This document shows, piece by piece, positions 1-6,223 of a stretch of DNA of 17,427 nt. The stretch's first letter is position 1. Each line of letters opens with the position of its first letter. The notes under the pieces are model-generated. The model did not search any database. It had not been told where the DNA came from and saw nothing but the letters and a program-made list of their open reading frames with translations. The stretch covers positions 1-17,427 of the forward strand of contig JAFYCU010000182.1 in assembly GCA_017545095.1 (NCBI GenBank), given 5' to 3'. The position numbers and the translations under genes are program-made. Origin of the DNA: Muribaculaceae bacterium. Its GTDB lineage: Bacteria > Bacteroidota > Bacteroidia > Bacteroidales > Muribaculaceae.

Positions 1-82
1 CAGCCTCGTGGCCCTGGCGGCGCAGCTCGGTGGCCAGGCAGTTGTGCATATTGCTGGCATCGCCAGCGAACAAAATCTTCAT
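1..82 (-). CDS. GT-B type glycosyltransferase, N-terminal fragment
   Basis: Only the first 27 codons are present; the gene runs off the left edge. The translation begins MKILFAGDASNMHNCLATEL and continues RRQGHEA. This is the usual opening of GT4-like (GT-B fold) glycosyltransferases: a first beta strand, a short loop, and a helix ending in (R/K)xxGHE. Such enzymes transfer a sugar from a nucleotide donor during capsule, O-antigen or exopolysaccharide synthesis at the inner face of the inner membrane. It is divergent to a complete GT2 gene, which fits a glycan-related locus. The start is supported by a TAATTTTG -7 box ending 4 nt upstream, which suggests a leaderless transcript. Family assignment rests on 27 residues only. 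Confidence 0.6.
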   Translation of the reverse strand, partial: MKILFAGDASNMHNCLATELRRQGHEA

Positions 83-86
83 GCTG

Positions 87-119
87 CAAAATTAGTGAAT
101 AAATTGTGACCGACAATTG
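87..119. promoter_or_regulatory. Promoter of the leftward glycosyltransferase gene (minus strand)
   Basis: Read on the minus strand, ATTG (114-117) is followed after exactly 19 bp by TAATTTTG (94 down to 87), matching the Bacteroidota -33/-7 consensus. The initiation site would fall on or next to the ATG at 82. The bases 114-119 form the palindrome CAATTG, which also supplies the -33 element of the opposite promoter. An inverted repeat, ATTGT (103-107) and ACAAT (113-117), lies between the two -7 boxes and could be an operator. Confidence 0.65.
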
Positions 120-146
120 CCATGTGGAAAAAAAGCAGTAATTTTG
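116..146 (+). promoter_or_regulatory. Promoter of the GT2 gene
   Basis: ATTG (116-119), a 19-bp spacer and TAATTTTG (139-146) match the Bacteroidota housekeeping promoter. The predicted start of transcription is only a few bases before the ATG at 158, so the mRNA has almost no leader. The 16 bases ending in this -7 box recur exactly at 5579-5594. Confidence 0.7.
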
Positions 147-157
147 AGGGCTGAATT

Positions 158-1123
158 ATGGAAGTTACTGTCATCATCCCCGTATATAACCGCGAGCGCG
201 TGGTGGAACGCACGCTCGATTCGGTGCTTGCGCAGACCCACCGTCCGTTGCAGCTCGTGCTTGTGGACAACTGCAGCAGCGATGGCTCGCTGGCCGTGCT
301 CGAGCGCTTTGCCGCCCGTCACGGGTCGAGCGACTTCCAGGTGGTGGTGACGCAGGAGACCCACCGCACCGCCGGAGCCGCCCGCAACCGAGGCCTGCAA
401 CATGCGACAGGCGACTGGGTGCTGTTTTTCGACAGCGACGACGTGATGCGTCCCCACCTGATTGAACGTTACGTGGTCCTCATCGCCGAGCACCAGGGCG
501 AGCTGGACTTGATATCGGCTCGCTCGCGACTGTTGCTGCCCGATGGCACCAAGCAAGAGCTGCCCTTCTACCGCAGCGACTTCATGGCGGTGGAAATCCT
601 TCACAGCCAGCTGGCTACGCAACGCTATGCCGTGCGCCGTGCGTTCTTCGAGCGCACCGGTGGCTGGAACCCCGACCTGCCCGGCTGGAACGACTGGGAG
701 CTGGGCGTGCGGTTGCTGCTGCATGAACCACGCATCGCCTTCATGGACGGCGACATCGACATCGACGTGATACACAGCGGCAAAGACTCCATCACCGGCA
801 CCGAGTTCCACAGCCGTCACGGGCAATGGGAGCATGTGATTGACGTGGTGGAGCAATGCCTAAAAAACACATCGCTGCCCAACACGCGCCGCTACTGCCG
901 CCTGCTCGACTACAGACGCATCGTGCTCGCCGCGCAATATCACCGCGAGGGTCACCAGGAGCTGGCCACCCCACTGCTTGAGGCAGCCTATGAGAGTCTG
1001 CGCTCGAGCTACGGCAACAGCGTGTGGTGGCGTGTGGTGGTGAAGCCCGTGTTGCACCGGCTGTATGGCCGCATCGTGGCCGGCAAGCGCGGCTCGGCAC
1101 GCATTGCGCGACTGGTGGTTTAG
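158..1123 (+). CDS. Family 2 glycosyltransferase
   Basis: This 321-residue protein is a GT-A fold family 2 glycosyltransferase, using a nucleotide sugar to extend a surface glycan on the cytoplasmic side of the inner membrane. The N-terminus has the canonical strand-loop VIIPVYNRE (5-13) and the nucleotide-binding Asp in LVDNCSSDGS (D37). The metal-binding DSDD motif is at 92-95. A GWNDWELGVRLL stretch (176-187) matches the acceptor/catalytic region where GT2 enzymes usually have (E/N)DWE. There is no membrane segment; the C-terminus (about 255-321) is helical and basic. It is divergent to another glycosyltransferase gene, and a UDP-glucose dehydrogenase fragment lies at the far end of the window. 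The donor and acceptor sugars cannot be told from sequence. The start at 158 is the only one that keeps the first GT2 strand. Confidence 0.88.
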   Translation: MEVTVIIPVYNRERVVERTLDSVLAQTHRPLQLVLVDNCSSDGSLAVLERFAARHGSSDFQVVVTQETHRTAGAARNRGLQHATGDWVLFFDSDDVMRPHLIERYVVLIAEHQGELDLISARSRLLLPDGTKQELPFYRSDFMAVEILHSQLATQRYAVRRAFFERTGGWNPDLPGWNDWELGVRLLLHEPRIAFMDGDIDIDVIHSGKDSITGTEFHSRHGQWEHVIDVVEQCLKNTSLPNTRRYCRLLDYRRIVLAAQYHREGHQELATPLLEAAYESLRSSYGNSVWWRVVVKPVLHRLYGRIVAGKRGSARIARLVV

Positions 1124-1125
1124 GG

Positions 1126-1153
1126 ATGCGAGACGCAAGATGCGAGATGCGAG
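1126..1153 (+). repeat. 7-bp tandem repeat, ATGCGAG x4
   Basis: Four head-to-tail 7-bp units start three bases after the GT2 stop codon: ATGCGAG, ACGCAAG, ATGCGAG, ATGCGAG. The same unit occurs in reverse orientation upstream of the lipoprotein gene at 7287. It is intergenic with no coding signal. Confidence 0.75.
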
Positions 1154-1158
1154 ACAAA

Positions 1159-1218
1159 CCCCGTGGGGCCTCCCCAAACCCCTCCTGAAGGAGGGGCTTG
1201 CTGTTGAGGGGGGCTTTC
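1159..1218. repeat. GC-rich palindromic (REP-like) element
   Basis: A block of C-runs and G-runs contains a perfect hairpin, CCCCTCC (1179-1185) and GGAGGGG (1190-1196), around the loop TGAA. It is preceded by CCCCGTGGGG (1159-1168) and followed by a further G-run (about 1207-1213). Elements of this look recur in intergenic DNA of many Bacteroidota. It may also end transcription of the GT2 gene, although no clean U-tract follows directly. Confidence 0.55.
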
Positions 1219-1226
1219 TTGTTGCA

Positions 1227-1290
1227 CTAGATGTTCAATATTCTCTAGATGTTCTAGTTTCACTAGTTTTTCTAGTTTCACTAGATTGTT
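1227..1290. repeat. 9-bp tandem array with CTAG in phase
   Basis: CTAG tetramers begin at 1227, 1245, 1254, 1263, 1272 and 1281, all on one 9-bp grid (the slot at 1236 is degenerate). At the 18-bp level the repeats CTAGATGTTC (1227, 1245) and TTCTAGTTTCACTAG (1252, 1270) are exact. The array ends about 90 bp upstream of the parE -7 box. Confidence 0.75.
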
Positions 1291-1375
1291 TCGTCGGCCT
1301 TGCTTTCTGCCTTGTTCTCTGCGGCTCTGCGATTGAAAAAACGTTAAACGGTGCTGATGTTTGGCACGGTTTTTG

Positions 1376-1383
1376 TAACTTTG
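1376..1383 (+). promoter_or_regulatory. -7 box of the parE promoter
   Basis: TAACTTTG followed by C is the consensus Bacteroidota -7 element, 25 nt before the parE ATG. No good -33 box lies at 19 bp; a TTTG at 1360-1363 is too close. Only the -7 box is therefore well supported. Confidence 0.6.
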
Positions 1384-1408
1384 CAAGTTATTACGCAAAT
1401 CCTTATCC

Positions 1409-3370
1409 ATGGCAGAGGAACAAGAACTGAAAATAGAGGCCCCAGCAGCGAGCGACTTTGGGGGATATGACAAACTGAAAACGCTTACCCCTCGTGAACA
1501 CATCCGTCAACGTCCGGGCATGTATATCGGCAAGCTGGGCGATGGCAGCCAGAGCGACGACGGCGTGTATGTGCTGATTAAAGAGGTGGTGGACAACAGC
1601 ATCGATGAGTTCAACACCGGCTATGCCAAGCCTGTGATCCACATTGATGTGGCCGAAGGCGCGGTCAGCATCCGCGACTACGGCCGCGGCATCCCGCTCG
1701 ACCAGGTGAAGGATGCCTCGAGCAAGATGAACACCGGCGCGAAATACGACACCCAGAACTATAAACGCTCGGTGGGACTGAACGGTGTGGGCATCAAGGC
1801 CGTGAACGCGCTATCCACCTCGTTCTACATCCGCTCGGTGCGCGATGGTCAGGCATCGAGTGTGACCTACCACGAGGGCCTGGTGGAGCAGGAAACCGGC
1901 GTTGTGGCCGCCGACGAGGGCGAGGAGAACGGCACGCTGGTGCGGTTCACGCCCGATGCCACGATATTCAAAAACTACCAGTTCCGCGACGACATCATCG
2001 AAACGATGGTGAAGAACTACTCCTTCCTGAACACCGGCCTAAGCATCATGCTCAACGGCAAGCGCTATCACTCGCGCAACGGCCTGAGCGACCTGGTGAA
2101 GGAGAACATGACCAACGAGCCTCTGTACCCGCTCATTCACTTCCGCAGCGACGACATCGAGGTGGTGATCACCCACGCGCCGCAGATGGGCGAGGAGTTC
2201 TACTCGTTTGTGAACGGCCAGCACACCACCCAGGGCGGCACGCACCAGAGCGCGTTCCGCGAGGCCCTGTCGCGTACCATCAAGGAGTTTTATGGCAAGA
2301 ACTTTGAGTACAGCGACATCCGCAACGGCATTGTGGCCGCCATCAGTCTCAAGGTGGAGGAGCCAGTGTTTGAGTCGCAGACCAAAATCAAGCTGGGCAG
2401 TTCGGTGATGTGGAAAGACGGCCCCACCATCTACAAATTCATCAACGACTTCATCAAGAAAGAGCTGGACGACTACCTGCACAAGACCCCTGCCACGGCC
2501 GAGGTTCTGCTGAAGAAAATCCAGGACAGCGAGCGCGACCGCAAGGCCATTGCGGGCGTTACCAAGCAAGTGCGCGAGCGTGCTAAAAAAGCCGCGTTGC
2601 ACAACGACAAGCTGCGCGACTGCCGCGTGCACTTCAACGATGCCCGTGCCCCCAAGGACAACGACCGCCGCGACGAGTCGATGATTTTCATCACCGAGGG
2701 ACTGAGCGCAAGCGGCTCGATCACCAAGATTCGCGACGTGGAGACCCAGGCCGTGTTCTCGCTGCGCGGCAAGCCGCTGAACACCTACGGCCTCGAGCCC
2801 AAGAAGGTGTACACCAACGAAGAGTTTGCCCTGCTACAGGCTGCCCTGAACATCGACGACGGCATCGAGGGACTGCGCTACAACAAAGTGATTATCGCCA
2901 CCGATGCCGATGTGGACGGCATGCACATCAGGCTGCTCATGCTCACCTACTTCCTGCAATTCTACCCCGAGCTGGTGAAGACGGGGCACCTTTACATTCT
3001 GCAAACCCCCTTGTTCCGCGTGCTGAACAAGAAAGAGGCCAAGCGCAAGAGCCGTGTGAGCAAAAAAGACGAGAAGCAAAAAGCTCCCGAGACCTACTAC
3101 TGCTACAGCGACGAGGAGCGCGTGGCGGCGATCAACAAGCTGGGCGAGAACGCCGAGATCACCCGCTTCAAAGGCTTGGGCGAGATCTCGCCTGAGGAGT
3201 TCAAAGACTTCATCGGCCCCGAGATGCGTCTCGACCGCGTGTCGCTGCGCAAGGAGGATGCCCTGGGCGACATGCTGGCCTTTTTCATGGGCAAGAACAC
3301 CATGGAGCGCCAACTGTTTATCATCGACAACTTAGTGATTGAAGACGATGAAGACATCACCGTGCACTGA
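1409..3370 (+). CDS. parE: DNA topoisomerase IV subunit B
   Basis: This 653-residue protein is the ATPase/TOPRIM subunit of a type IIA topoisomerase that decatenates daughter chromosomes together with ParC. The GHKL ATPase domain shows the catalytic Glu and Mg-binding Asn in [10 protein letters not shown] (E59, N63), DYGRGIP (90-96) and the lid GLNGVG (123-128). The transducer has the ATP-contacting QTK (324-326). The TOPRIM domain has the catalytic Glu in TEGLSAS (E430) and D499, D501 and D503 in DADVDG. The end of the TOPRIM domain (RFKGLGE, MERQLF) is intact. ParE rather than GyrB is favoured by [16 protein letters not shown], the [10 protein letters not shown] segment and SASGSITK in place of SAGGSAKQ. 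Leu432 stands where GyrB-type enzymes have Asp (EGD). A Lys-rich insert lies around residues 537-558. coaD overlaps its 3' end. Confidence 0.9.
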   Translation: MAEEQELKIEAPAASDFGGYDKLKTLTPREHIRQRPGMYIGKLGDGSQSDDGVYVLIKEVVDNSIDEFNTGYAKPVIHIDVAEGAVSIRDYGRGIPLDQVKDASSKMNTGAKYDTQNYKRSVGLNGVGIKAVNALSTSFYIRSVRDGQASSVTYHEGLVEQETGVVAADEGEENGTLVRFTPDATIFKNYQFRDDIIETMVKNYSFLNTGLSIMLNGKRYHSRNGLSDLVKENMTNEPLYPLIHFRSDDIEVVITHAPQMGEEFYSFVNGQHTTQGGTHQSAFREALSRTIKEFYGKNFEYSDIRNGIVAAISLKVEEPVFESQTKIKLGSSVMWKDGPTIYKFINDFIKKELDDYLHKTPATAEVLLKKIQDSERDRKAIAGVTKQVRERAKKAALHNDKLRDCRVHFNDARAPKDNDRRDESMIFITEGLSASGSITKIRDVETQAVFSLRGKPLNTYGLEPKKVYTNEEFALLQAALNIDDGIEGLRYNKVIIATDADVDGMHIRLLMLTYFLQFYPELVKTGHLYILQTPLFRVLNKKEAKRKSRVSKKDEKQKAPETYYCYSDEERVAAINKLGENAEITRFKGLGEISPEEFKDFIGPEMRLDRVSLRKEDALGDMLAFFMGKNTMERQLFIIDNLVIEDDEDITVH

Positions 3371-3854
3371 GCGAGAGCGCCGTGTGGCGCTGTTTCCCGG
3401 TTCGTTCGACCCGTTCACACGCGGCCACGAGAGCATTGTGCGCCGAGCGTTGCCGCTCTTCGACGAGGTGGTGATAGCCATAGGCGTGAACGTGGACAAG
3501 CGCGGCTTCATGAGCATGGAGCAGCGCAAGGCATGGATCGAGAGCGTGTTTGCCGACGAGCCCCGCGTGCGTGTGGTGTGCTACACCGGCCTGACGGTTG
3601 ACGTGGCTTGTGAGTGCGGCGCACGGTTTTTCCTGCGCGGTGTGCGCATGATCCAGGACTTCGAGAACGAGATGCACATGGCCGAGGTGAACCGCGAGCT
3701 GTCGGGCATGGAGACTGTGCTGCTCTACACGCTGCCTGGCGACAGCCATGTGAGCAGCAGCATGGTGCGCGAGTTGCTGCGCTATGGGCAAGACGTGAGC
3801 CACCTGCTGCCCAGCAATGCCGACATGAGCATCATTGCTCAAGTAAATAAGTAA
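3348..3854 (+). CDS. coaD: Pantetheine-phosphate adenylyltransferase
   Basis: CoaD joins 4'-phosphopantetheine and ATP to give dephospho-CoA and pyrophosphate, the penultimate step of coenzyme A synthesis, in the cytoplasm. The nucleotidyltransferase signature is [12 protein letters not shown] (residues 16-27 from this start), with the (H/T)xGH ATP-binding motif. Also present are the Lys of VNVDKRGF, the RGVR phosphate-binding loop, and VSSSMVREL, which matches the ISSTxxR motif. The start is uncertain. ATG 3348 overlaps parE by 23 bp; TTG 3339 is less likely; GTG 3384, 13 nt after the parE stop, would give a protein beginning [10 protein letters not shown], closer to usual CoaD N-termini. 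Overlap or close spacing implies translation coupled to parE. Confidence 0.9.
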   Translation: MKTSPCTERERRVALFPGSFDPFTRGHESIVRRALPLFDEVVIAIGVNVDKRGFMSMEQRKAWIESVFADEPRVRVVCYTGLTVDVACECGARFFLRGVRMIQDFENEMHMAEVNRELSGMETVLLYTLPGDSHVSSSMVRELLRYGQDVSHLLPSNADMSIIAQVNK

Positions 3855-3855
3855 T

Positions 3856-3898
3856 AAGGGATAAGTAAATAATGAATAAGTTGCAAGGGATAAGTAAA
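3856..3898 (+). repeat. 14-bp direct repeat between coaD and the protease gene
   Basis: AAGGGATAAGTAAA occurs at 3856-3869 and again at 3885-3898, 29 bp apart, in an AT-rich spacer that also has related AAGTAAATAAG sequence at the coaD stop. An AAAGGA-like ribosome-binding sequence (3897-3902) directly follows the second copy. Confidence 0.6.
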
Positions 3899-3906
3899 AG
3901 GAAATC

Positions 3907-5523
3907 ATGAAAAAACTACTAACACTTACAGCGGGCTTGATTGTGGCATCGTCGCTGCTTGCGGGTCCGCGCATGTCGCCCAACCTGCAGAAATTGTTGG
4001 ACACTTTCTTTGGCGTGACCACATTCTATGTTGACTCGCTCGACGAGGAGAAAGTGGTGGAGGACGCCATCAGGGGCATGCTCGACAAACTGGACCCGCA
4101 CAGCACCTACACCGACCCGAAGGAGACCAAAGAGGCCACCGAGCCGCTGCAGGGCGAATTTGAGGGTGTGGGCATTCAGTTCAACATGAAAGAGGACACG
4201 CTGTATGTGATTCAGACCATCCCCAACGGCCCGAGCGAGCGTGTGGGCCTGCTGGCTAGCGACCGCATCGTGAACGTAAATGACACGTGCATAGCCGGCG
4301 TGAAGATGTCGCGCCGCGACATCATGAAGCGGCTGCGCGGCAAGAAAGGGTCAAAAGTGACCGTTCAGGTGAAGCGCCGCGGCGTGCCCGAACTGATCAC
4401 CTTCCGCATCACACGCGACAAAATTCCACTGCACACCGTCGACGCCAGCTACATGCTCGACGAGCGCACGGGCTATGTGCGCCTCAGTTCGTTTGGAGCC
4501 AAGACCCACGACGAGCTGATGTCGGCCTTAGGCAAGCTGCAACGCCAGGGCATGCAGCAGCTCATCCTCGACCTGGCCGACAACGGTGGCGGTTTCCTGC
4601 AAGCAGCAGTTGACATCAGCAATGAGTTTCTGGATGCCGGACAGATGATTGTGTACACCGAGGGTCGCGCCGCGCCGCGCAACGAGACGTATGCTCGCGG
4701 CAACGGCTATTGCAAGCATTTGAAGCTTGTGGTGATTGTGAACCAGTCGTCGGCCAGTGCTTCGGAAATCTTCAGCGGGGCTTTGCAAGACTGGGACCGC
4801 GCCGTGCTAGTGGGTCGCCGCACCTTTGGCAAGGGACTGGTACAGCGCCCAATCACCTACGAGGACGGTTCGATGATGCGCCTAACGGTGGCCCGCTACT
4901 ACACGCCCAGCGGCCGCTGCATCCAGAAGCCCTATGTGAAAGGCAACAAGAAAGCCTACAGCGAAGACCTGGTGGAGCGTGAGGGCGAATACTTCCACCT
5001 CGACAGCATCCACTTCCCCGACTCGCTGCGCTACCAGACGCTGGTCAACCACCGGCCGGTGTATGGCGGCGGCGGTGTGATGCCCGACGTGTATGTGCCC
5101 ATCGACACGAGCGAATACAGCACCTACTACCGCGACCTGGTGGCCAAGGGCATCGTCAACCAGTTTGTGGTGGGCTACGTGGATGTGCATCGTGAGCAGC
5201 TCAAGAAAGAATATGTGGATGTGAGCGACTTCGACCAGCGCTTTGAAGTGACCGATGCCGACATGGCCGAGTTCATCGCGCTGGGCGAGAAGGACAGCGT
5301 GCACTACGACGATGAGAAATACCGCACGAGCGAGCGCGTGCTGCGCACGATGATCAAGGGTCTCATCGCCCGCGACATCTTTGCCGACCCCGGGGCCTAC
5401 AGCATGATTGTGAACCACCACAACCGCGACGTGAAAGCGGCGCTCGAGATTCTGTACGACGACCAGCGCTATCAGCAGTTGCTGCGCGAGGGCAACCGCG
5501 ACTACGAACGCCTTGTGCGATAG
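3907..5523 (+). CDS. S41 family carboxy-terminal processing protease
   Basis: This 538-residue exported serine protease of the CtpA/Prc type cleaves periplasmic proteins near their C-termini. It has a signal peptide (1 to about 20), an N-terminal helical part with LDPHSTY (residues 62-68), and a PDZ domain (about 78-160) with GVGIQF and ASDRIVNVND. The peptidase core has DLADNGGGF and the catalytic motif SASASEI, giving S284 as nucleophile. K309 in TFGKGLVQ is the general base and Q313 follows at the family spacing. The C-terminal 150 residues form an extra, mostly helical region seen in many Bacteroidota members. It lies 52 bp after coaD and has an AAAGGA sequence before the ATG, so it is probably in the parE-coaD operon. 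Its substrate is unknown; the nearby lipoproteins are only candidates. Confidence 0.9.
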   Translation: MKKLLTLTAGLIVASSLLAGPRMSPNLQKLLDTFFGVTTFYVDSLDEEKVVEDAIRGMLDKLDPHSTYTDPKETKEATEPLQGEFEGVGIQFNMKEDTLYVIQTIPNGPSERVGLLASDRIVNVNDTCIAGVKMSRRDIMKRLRGKKGSKVTVQVKRRGVPELITFRITRDKIPLHTVDASYMLDERTGYVRLSSFGAKTHDELMSALGKLQRQGMQQLILDLADNGGGFLQAAVDISNEFLDAGQMIVYTEGRAAPRNETYARGNGYCKHLKLVVIVNQSSASASEIFSGALQDWDRAVLVGRRTFGKGLVQRPITYEDGSMMRLTVARYYTPSGRCIQKPYVKGNKKAYSEDLVEREGEYFHLDSIHFPDSLRYQTLVNHRPVYGGGGVMPDVYVPIDTSEYSTYYRDLVAKGIVNQFVVGYVDVHREQLKKEYVDVSDFDQRFEVTDADMAEFIALGEKDSVHYDDEKYRTSERVLRTMIKGLIARDIFADPGAYSMIVNHHNRDVKAALEILYDDQRYQQLLREGNRDYERLVR

Positions 5524-5539
5524 CAGGCTGATGCGTTCA

Positions 5540-5569
5540 CCACATTATCACTACAAGTTGTGATTGTGG
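5540..5569. terminator. Interrupted hairpin after the S41 protease gene
   Basis: CCACA (5540-5544) pairs with TGTGG (5565-5569) and ATCAC (5547-5551) with GTGAT (5560-5564), around an 8-nt loop with a 2-nt bulge. No U-tract follows, so Rho-independent termination is doubtful. The right arm covers the ATTG (5563-5566) -33 element of the next promoter, so an operator is equally possible. Confidence 0.4.
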
Positions 5570-5594
5570 GCTTGGGCGAAAAGCAGTAATTTTG
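5563..5594 (+). promoter_or_regulatory. Promoter of the first lipoprotein gene
   Basis: ATTG (5563-5566), a 20-bp spacer and TAATTTTG (5587-5594) match the Bacteroidota consensus, 29 nt before the ATG at 5624. The 16 bp 5579-5594 are identical to 131-146 upstream of the GT2 gene. Confidence 0.7.
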
Positions 5595-5623
5595 CGGTGT
5601 GAAATTGATTAATATAGAATAAG

Positions 5624-6115
5624 ATGAAAAAACTCATGATGATGCTGGCCCTGACGGCCATGCTGCTGGGGCTGAACGCCTGCGGCGATGACAAGAAAGA
5701 CGAACCAGTGGAGGTGAAAGCCGGCACCTACACCAGTGTGTATGACAACGAGGGTGCGAAGCACTACAACTTCGATGTCAACACCGTTGACAAGACGTGC
5801 ACCATCACCGTCTATAACGTGCAGTTCAAGATTGGCGAACAGCTGTCACCGATGATGACCATCCGCATTCCCAATGCGAGATACACCACAAACCAAAATG
5901 GCATCATCATCAACGACACCGACATCGACCCCGAGATGTTCCGTGGCACGCGGTTTGTGCCCATGGGCGATGACGCCTATGTTGTGACCGACTTGAAATC
6001 GGAACTGAACACCCGGGAAGGCACATTCACGATTTACTTCAAGTGCCATGGCGGGGATTTCAGCGACAGCGGCAAATTCGGTTACTACGACCCAAGCCAG
6101 AATCATTTGTTCTAA
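5624..6115 (+). CDS. Small lipoprotein, single-unit member of the tandem set
   Basis: This 163-residue lipoprotein of unknown function has a type II signal peptide with lipobox LNAC (Cys20). The mature N-terminus is Cys-Gly-Asp-Asp-Lys-Lys-Asp-Glu; such acidic/lysine residues act as a surface export signal in Bacteroidota, so outer-leaflet display is plausible. The rest is predicted beta-rich, with alternating strands such as CTITVYNVQF, MTIRIPNARY, YVVTDLKSEL and TFTIYFKCHG. This strand order resembles each half of the two longer lipoproteins downstream, suggesting one copy of a unit they carry twice. It has its own promoter and a hairpin after its stop. No catalytic motif is visible. A calycin-like Bacteroidales domain is one possible fold, but this is a guess. 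Confidence 0.8.
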   Translation: MKKLMMMLALTAMLLGLNACGDDKKDEPVEVKAGTYTSVYDNEGAKHYNFDVNTVDKTCTITVYNVQFKIGEQLSPMMTIRIPNARYTTNQNGIIINDTDIDPEMFRGTRFVPMGDDAYVVTDLKSELNTREGTFTIYFKCHGGDFSDSGKFGYYDPSQNHLF

Positions 6116-6135
6116 CTCCTTTTTCGTGATTTTTA

Positions 6136-6171
6136 ACGCAGGCTGAGGCAACAATTTGCCCTGGCCTGCGT
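6136..6171. terminator. Long hairpin after the first lipoprotein gene
   Basis: ACGCAGGC (6136-6143) pairs perfectly with GCCTGCGT (6164-6171). Inside, GGCAA (6147-6151) pairs with TTGCC (6156-6160) around CAAT, with a 3x3 internal loop between the stems. It is followed by an AT-rich stretch and preceded by a T-rich one, so it could act on both strands, although neither tract is a perfect U-run. Confidence 0.65.
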
Positions 6172-6191
6172 CATTATTATAAAATAGTTCG

Positions 6192-6199
6192 TAACTTTG
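6192..6199 (+). promoter_or_regulatory. -7 box of the second lipoprotein gene
   Basis: TAACTTTG followed by C is a consensus -7 element 24 nt before the ATG at 6224. No -33 match is seen at 19 bp. This argues against any start within the box, including the in-frame TTG at 6197. Confidence 0.6.
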
Positions 6200-6223
6200 C
6201 AGTTTAAATACGAAACGTTAGAT

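Noticed and set aside
92..856. 254-codon minus-strand frame overlapping the GT2 gene and the divergent promoter
   Set aside because: The plus-strand frame has all GT2 motifs, and the minus frame would have to read through both divergent promoters; it shows no family signature.
3841..3900. Short AT-rich repeats between coaD and the protease as a possible CRISPR or iteron origin
   Set aside because: There are only two copies of a 14-bp unit, with no spacers of even length, no cas genes and no replication initiator gene nearby.
6197..6223. Upstream TTG start for the second lipoprotein
   Set aside because: The TTG is part of the TAACTTTG -7 box and would put nine polar residues before the lipoprotein signal peptide.
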